A stretch of 64,000 nucleotides of DNA, taken from Bog-473 sp963711065 (lineage in GTDB: Bacteria; Actinomycetota; Acidimicrobiia; Acidimicrobiales; RAAP-2). The first letter of the stretch is position 1, and the number at the start of each line of letters is the position of its first letter. Under the pieces are notes generated by a model. That model searched no databases. It was not told the DNA's origin and saw only the letters and a program-made list of their open reading frames with translations. Where the stretch lies: the NCBI GenBank assembly GCA_963711065.1, contig CAVQCO010000007.1, positions 310,001-374,000 on the forward strand, in the 5' to 3' direction. The position numbers and the translations under genes were made by a program. This document shows positions 61,186 through 64,000 of the stretch, piece by piece.

Positions 61186-61980
61186 GTGTTCGTCTGGCAT
61201 TGGGTCCAGCAACATCGGTTGTTGTCCGTCCTCGTGCTCGCCGTGGTGATCGTCAGCTCCGCCGGCGGGACGGCGTGGGCGCTGATGTTCCGCACGGTTT
61301 CCTCGCCGGTCGGGTTGCGCGAGGCGCTGCGGATCTACCGCCGGGAGCAGACGGGCAAGGTCATCGCGTCGCTGCGCAACCGGCTGCCGGCGCCCGGCGT
61401 GTACACCTACCGCACGACCGGGGGCGAGGGCCTCGACCTGATTGGCGTCCAGCGCTCCTTCCCGTCGTCCACCTCCATGATCGTGGCGGACGGCCGTTGC
61501 GCCACGGTGAGCTGGGTCCCCATCACGCAGCACAGCGAGGCGACCACGCTGTGCCCCGCGACGGCCGGCGCGCTGTGGGTGCCGCGGCTCGTCACGGACG
61601 AGTCGATCGCGGGCACCACGAGCTCCTCCATGGTCCGCTGCCCGGCCACCGCGTACCTGTTGCCGCCCGCGGCCCGTCCCGGCGAGCGGTGGGCCGCCAG
61701 CTGCGCCCTCGTGAGCCCGGCGGAGAAGGTCGTGCTGGCCGGCCAGGTGCTGGGGCCGGCGACGCTGGCCGTCGGTGGGCACCACGTCACCGTCGAGCAC
61801 ACCCGGTTCACGCTGAGATTCTCCGGGGCCGACGCGGGGACCAACCCGACCGACTTCTGGATCGCCCCGAGCAGCGGCCTCATCGTGCGTGAGCACGAGA
61901 CGGTCGCGGTGACCCAGGGGGGCGTGAGCTACTCCGAGAGCATGGACGCCACGCTCAGCGGGCTCGACCCGGCCCGCTGA
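61186..61980 (+). CDS. membrane-anchored exported protein of unknown function
   Basis: 264 residues from GTG 61186. One N-terminal helix (LLSVLVLAVVIVSSAGGTAWALMF, about 12-35), then an exported domain with five or six Cys (including VADGRCATV, TTLCPAT, VRCPATA and ASCALV), likely in disulfides. The order of strands (GVYTYRTTGGEGLDL, RFTLRFSG, NPTDFWIAPSSGLIVREHE) resembles a lipid-binding or pullulanase-like beta domain, but I recognise no family. Forty-two bases after the carotenoid oxygenase gene, so perhaps co-transcribed. Confidence 0.7.
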   Translation: MFVWHWVQQHRLLSVLVLAVVIVSSAGGTAWALMFRTVSSPVGLREALRIYRREQTGKVIASLRNRLPAPGVYTYRTTGGEGLDLIGVQRSFPSSTSMIVADGRCATVSWVPITQHSEATTLCPATAGALWVPRLVTDESIAGTTSSSMVRCPATAYLLPPAARPGERWAASCALVSPAEKVVLAGQVLGPATLAVGGHHVTVEHTRFTLRFSGADAGTNPTDFWIAPSSGLIVREHETVAVTQGGVSYSESMDATLSGLDPAR

Positions 61981-62011
61981 GCGCCGGGCCGGCCGCCGGC
62001 GCCGGCTTGCC

Positions 62012-63227
62012 TCAGGTGGCGGACGGCTCGCCCCCGTCGGCGGAGAGCCGGGCCGCCCGGTCCTGGGCGACGGCGTCGTAGGTCTCGTAGTCCGACCCGG
62101 TGTCGTCGGCGAACTCGAACTCCAACAGGCCGGCCGCGCCCCACCGCTCGCGCAGCCAGCCGGCGTTGGCGTCGAGCAGACCCAGTTTGCGGACGTTGGG
62201 GACGAGCTTGGCGAAGAAGGCGCGGGCGAAGCCGCCCAGGAGGTTCGTCTTCATCTGCTGGGCGGCCTGCACGATGAACGGGAGGACGGCCTCGTCGGTC
62301 GTGCCGAGCCGCTCCCACACCTCGGGGGTGGTCGACCGCGCCCGCTGGTTCAAGCGTGGCGTCGACCAGGAACTCCTGGCGCTCCTTCAGCTCCGTCTCG
62401 CTCAGGTCGCCGTAGTACTCCGAGAGCGTCAGCACGCCGAAGGCGACGTGGCGGGCCTCGTCGGACATCACGTAGCGCAGGAGCTTCGTGAGCAGCGGCT
62501 CGTTCGTGCGGCGCAGCATGTCGCCGAACGCGGCCAGCGCCAGCGACTCGATCACGATCTGCATCCCGAGGTACGCGATGTCCCAACGCGAGTCCTCGAG
62601 CAGCGACCAGATCTGCGCCTTGAGGAACGGGCTCATCGGGTAGGCGTCGCCCAGCTTGGTGCGCAGGTACTTGGCGAAGACCTCCGTGTGGCGCGCCTCG
62701 TCCATGGTCTGGGTCGACGCGTAGTACTTGGCGTCGATCCACGGCACGGTCTCGACGATCTTGGCGGCCGTCATCATCGCGCCCTGCTCCCCGTGCATGA
62801 ACTGCGACAGGCTCGCCTTGAAGAACTCGATGCCGAGTTGCGAGTACTCCTTCTCCGTCCACGTGGCCATCGGCGACCCCGGGAGCGTGCCCGCGACCCG
62901 CGCCACGGCGAGCATGGGGCTGTCCTGCTCGGCCACCAGGCGCTCGGGATCGACCTCGATCGACCAGTCGAGGTCCTTCACGCTGTTCCACTGCGACCCC
63001 ATGGCCTTGTTGTAGAGCGTCACCAGCTGCCCCCGGTCGCGCTCGTAGTCCCACAGGAACAGGCGCTCGGCGTCGTCGTGGATGACCTGGACGGCGGCCT
63101 CCATGTCGCGCCGGGCCGGCACCGGAGGGCTCACCTCGGCGACCCCCGGCACCGGAGGCGTCGTCTCGGACCCCGACACCGGAGGCGTCGTCTCGGACCC
63201 CGACACCGGAGGCGTCGTCTCGGACAT
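62012..63227 (-). CDS. ferritin-like diiron protein, one-base frameshift
   Basis: Diiron four-helix-bundle protein of 404 residues after repair. Two E-A-R-H motifs (TMDEARHTEVF and MSDEARHVAFGV) with upstream Glu in the first helices give the usual iron ligands; such proteins include AurF-like N-oxygenases and R2-like oxidases. The first 30 residues are a SETTPPVSG repeat (27-base DNA repeat). The frame breaks near 62354; in the +1 frame NQRARSTTPEVWERLG continues to the stop at 62012. ATG 63227 is 11 bases after the SDR stop, so probably co-transcribed with it. Substrate unknown; it may be a desaturase or oxygenase. Confidence 0.85.
63150..63224 (-). repeat. 27-base tandem repeat, about 2.8 copies, inside the diiron protein gene
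   Basis: Units at 63150-63176, 63177-63203 and a partial one at 63204-63224; each full unit codes SETTPPVSG. In frame (27 is a multiple of 3), so copy change would shorten or lengthen the N-terminal tail without breaking the gene. Confidence 0.9.
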
Positions 63228-63237
63228 GGTCTCGAGG

Positions 63238-64000
63238 CTACTTGCGCCGCCCGCCCATGTTGGCGTTGGGGGCCGCTTTGGCCACGAGGTCCGGCACGAC
63301 CTTGCCCAGCTCGGCCGGGTCCCAGCGGTCGCCCTTGTCGGCGCCCGGCCCCGCCACCCAGCCCTCCGCCACGCTGATGTGGTCGCCCTGCACGTTGAAG
63401 ACGCGTCCCGTGATGTCCTTGGACTCGGGGCTGCCGAGCCAGACGACGATCGGTGCGATGTTGGCCGGGTCGAAGGGGTCGAACTCCTCGGGCTTCTTCT
63501 CCGCCTGGGCCGCACCCATGCCGAGGTTCTCGGTCATGCGGGTCAGCGCGGCGGGGGCGATGGCGTTGACGGTCACGCCGTAGCGCCCGAGCTCCATGGC
63601 GGCGATCACGGTGAAGGCGGCGATCCCCGCCTTGGCGGCGCCGTAGTTGGTCTGGCCCACGTTCCCGTAAATGCCCGAGGGCGACGTCGTGTTGATGATG
63701 CGGGCGTCGTTCGTCTCGCCGGCCTTCGTCCGGTTGCGCCAATACTCGACGGCGTGGCGGGTCGGGGCGAACGTGCCGCGCAGGTGCACCCTGAGCACGG
63801 CATCCCACTCGTCGATCGTCATGTTGACCAGCATGCGGTCGCGCAGGATGCCGGCGTTGTTGACCAGGACGTCGATCGTCCCGAAGGTGTCGATGGCCGC
63901 CTGAATCAGGCGCCCCGCCCCCTCGTAGTCGGACACGTCGTCACCGTTGGCCACCGCCTCGCCGCCCATGCCCCGGATCTCGTCGACCACCTGCCCGGCG
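63238..64000 (-). CDS. SDR family oxidoreductase (5' end cut off by the window)
   Basis: 253 or so C-terminal residues of a short-chain dehydrogenase; the glycine-rich nucleotide motif lies beyond the window. Seen: IDVLVNNAGILRDRMLVNM, the catalytic Ser in INTTSPSGIYGN, and YGAAK with catalytic Tyr and Lys, followed by PAALTRM. The RDRM after NNAG and the overall pattern are typical of the hydroxyacyl-CoA dehydrogenase (MFE-2-like) group, as in the SDR at 1095. Probably upstream partner of the diiron protein in one transcript. Confidence 0.9.
   Translation of the reverse strand, partial: AGQVVDEIRGMGGEAVANGDDVSDYEGAGRLIQAAIDTFGTIDVLVNNAGILRDRMLVNMTIDEWDAVLRVHLRGTFAPTRHAVEYWRNRTKAGETNDARIINTTSPSGIYGNVGQTNYGAAKAGIAAFTVIAAMELGRYGVTVNAIAPAALTRMTENLGMGAAQAEKKPEEFDPFDPANIAPIVVWLGSPESKDITGRVFNVQGDHISVAEGWVAGPGADKGDRWDPAELGKVVPDLVAKAAPNANMGGRRK

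Noticed and set aside
17700..62360. Programmed +1 ribosomal frameshifting as a general system
   Set aside because: The break sites share no slippery codon, stop or stimulatory structure, occur in unrelated housekeeping genes including csp, and fit insertion errors better.
1..64000. tRNA, rRNA, CRISPR, IS element or prophage
   Set aside because: No cloverleaf, rRNA core sequence, regular spaced repeats, transposase or integrase was seen; the DUF222-HNH gene alone is not proof of a mobile element.

Overview
The window is high-GC DNA from an actinobacterium. Genes for mycothiol-dependent formaldehyde dehydrogenase, F420/LLM oxidoreductase, decaprenyl-phosphoryl-arabinose (DPA) synthesis, MmpL transport and DUF222-HNH proteins, with many acyl-CoA, SDR and amidohydrolase genes, suggest Actinomycetota. 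My best guess is an uncultured Acidimicrobiia-like lineage; this is inference, since the window has no rRNA or marker gene. No tRNA, rRNA, CRISPR array, IS element or phage was seen.

Layout. (1) 1-14.2 kb is a catabolic island: acyl-CoA dehydrogenase, SDR, amidohydrolase, cyclase-type hydrolase, Baeyer-Villiger-type monooxygenase, Rieske oxygenase, NTF2-like protein, LLM oxidoreductase, class II aldolase, tannase-like hydrolase, TetR regulator and branched-chain-type ABC binding protein. Three of its promoter regions carry the same inverted repeat (core TGTACCGAYCGGT), so they are probably one regulon. The substrate is unknown. (2) 14.2-16.7 kb is a PAS-GGDEF-EAL protein. (3) 16.9-27.7 kb, all minus strand, holds an OmpR-type two-component system followed by nine tightly coupled genes: small membrane protein, ApbE, b-type-cytochrome-like ferric reductase domain protein, NuoF-like protein, ferredoxin, NAGPA-type glycosidase, UbiA/DPPR synthase, DprE1 and DprE2. 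This joins a putative trans-membrane electron-transfer chain to arabinan-precursor synthesis and is the most unusual part of the window. (4) 27.9-34.6 kb has a Pro/Thr-rich protein, a DedA protein and two tandem paralogous GGDEF-EAL proteins whose upstream DNA is also alike. (5) 34.5-41.1 kb, minus strand: mscR, gamma-glutamyltransferase (badly frameshifted), DHA2-type MFS exporter and a fused EtfB-EtfA. (6) 41-52 kb is mixed housekeeping and accessory genes: membrane proteins, a second amidohydrolase, a PilZ protein, an ABC-2 permease, a DUF222-HNH protein, a thiolase/DUF35 pair and an aldo-keto reductase. (7) 52-58.5 kb is an envelope-stress-like module: MmpL, cNMP-binding, DUF1707 and PspC proteins, divergent from a PspC-fused NarL-type kinase and its regulator. 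(8) 58.5-64 kb has CysQ, cold-shock protein, carotenoid oxygenase, a membrane-anchored protein, a diiron ferritin-like protein and a partial SDR.

Data quality. From about 17.7 kb onward many otherwise complete genes are broken by single-base shifts. Eleven breaks outside the GGT gene all restore the family sequence by moving to the +1 frame, and the repaired lengths match the families. I read these as insertion errors in the assembly, not as pseudogenes, except that GGT (about 38.4-40.0 kb), with about ten breaks, may be either.
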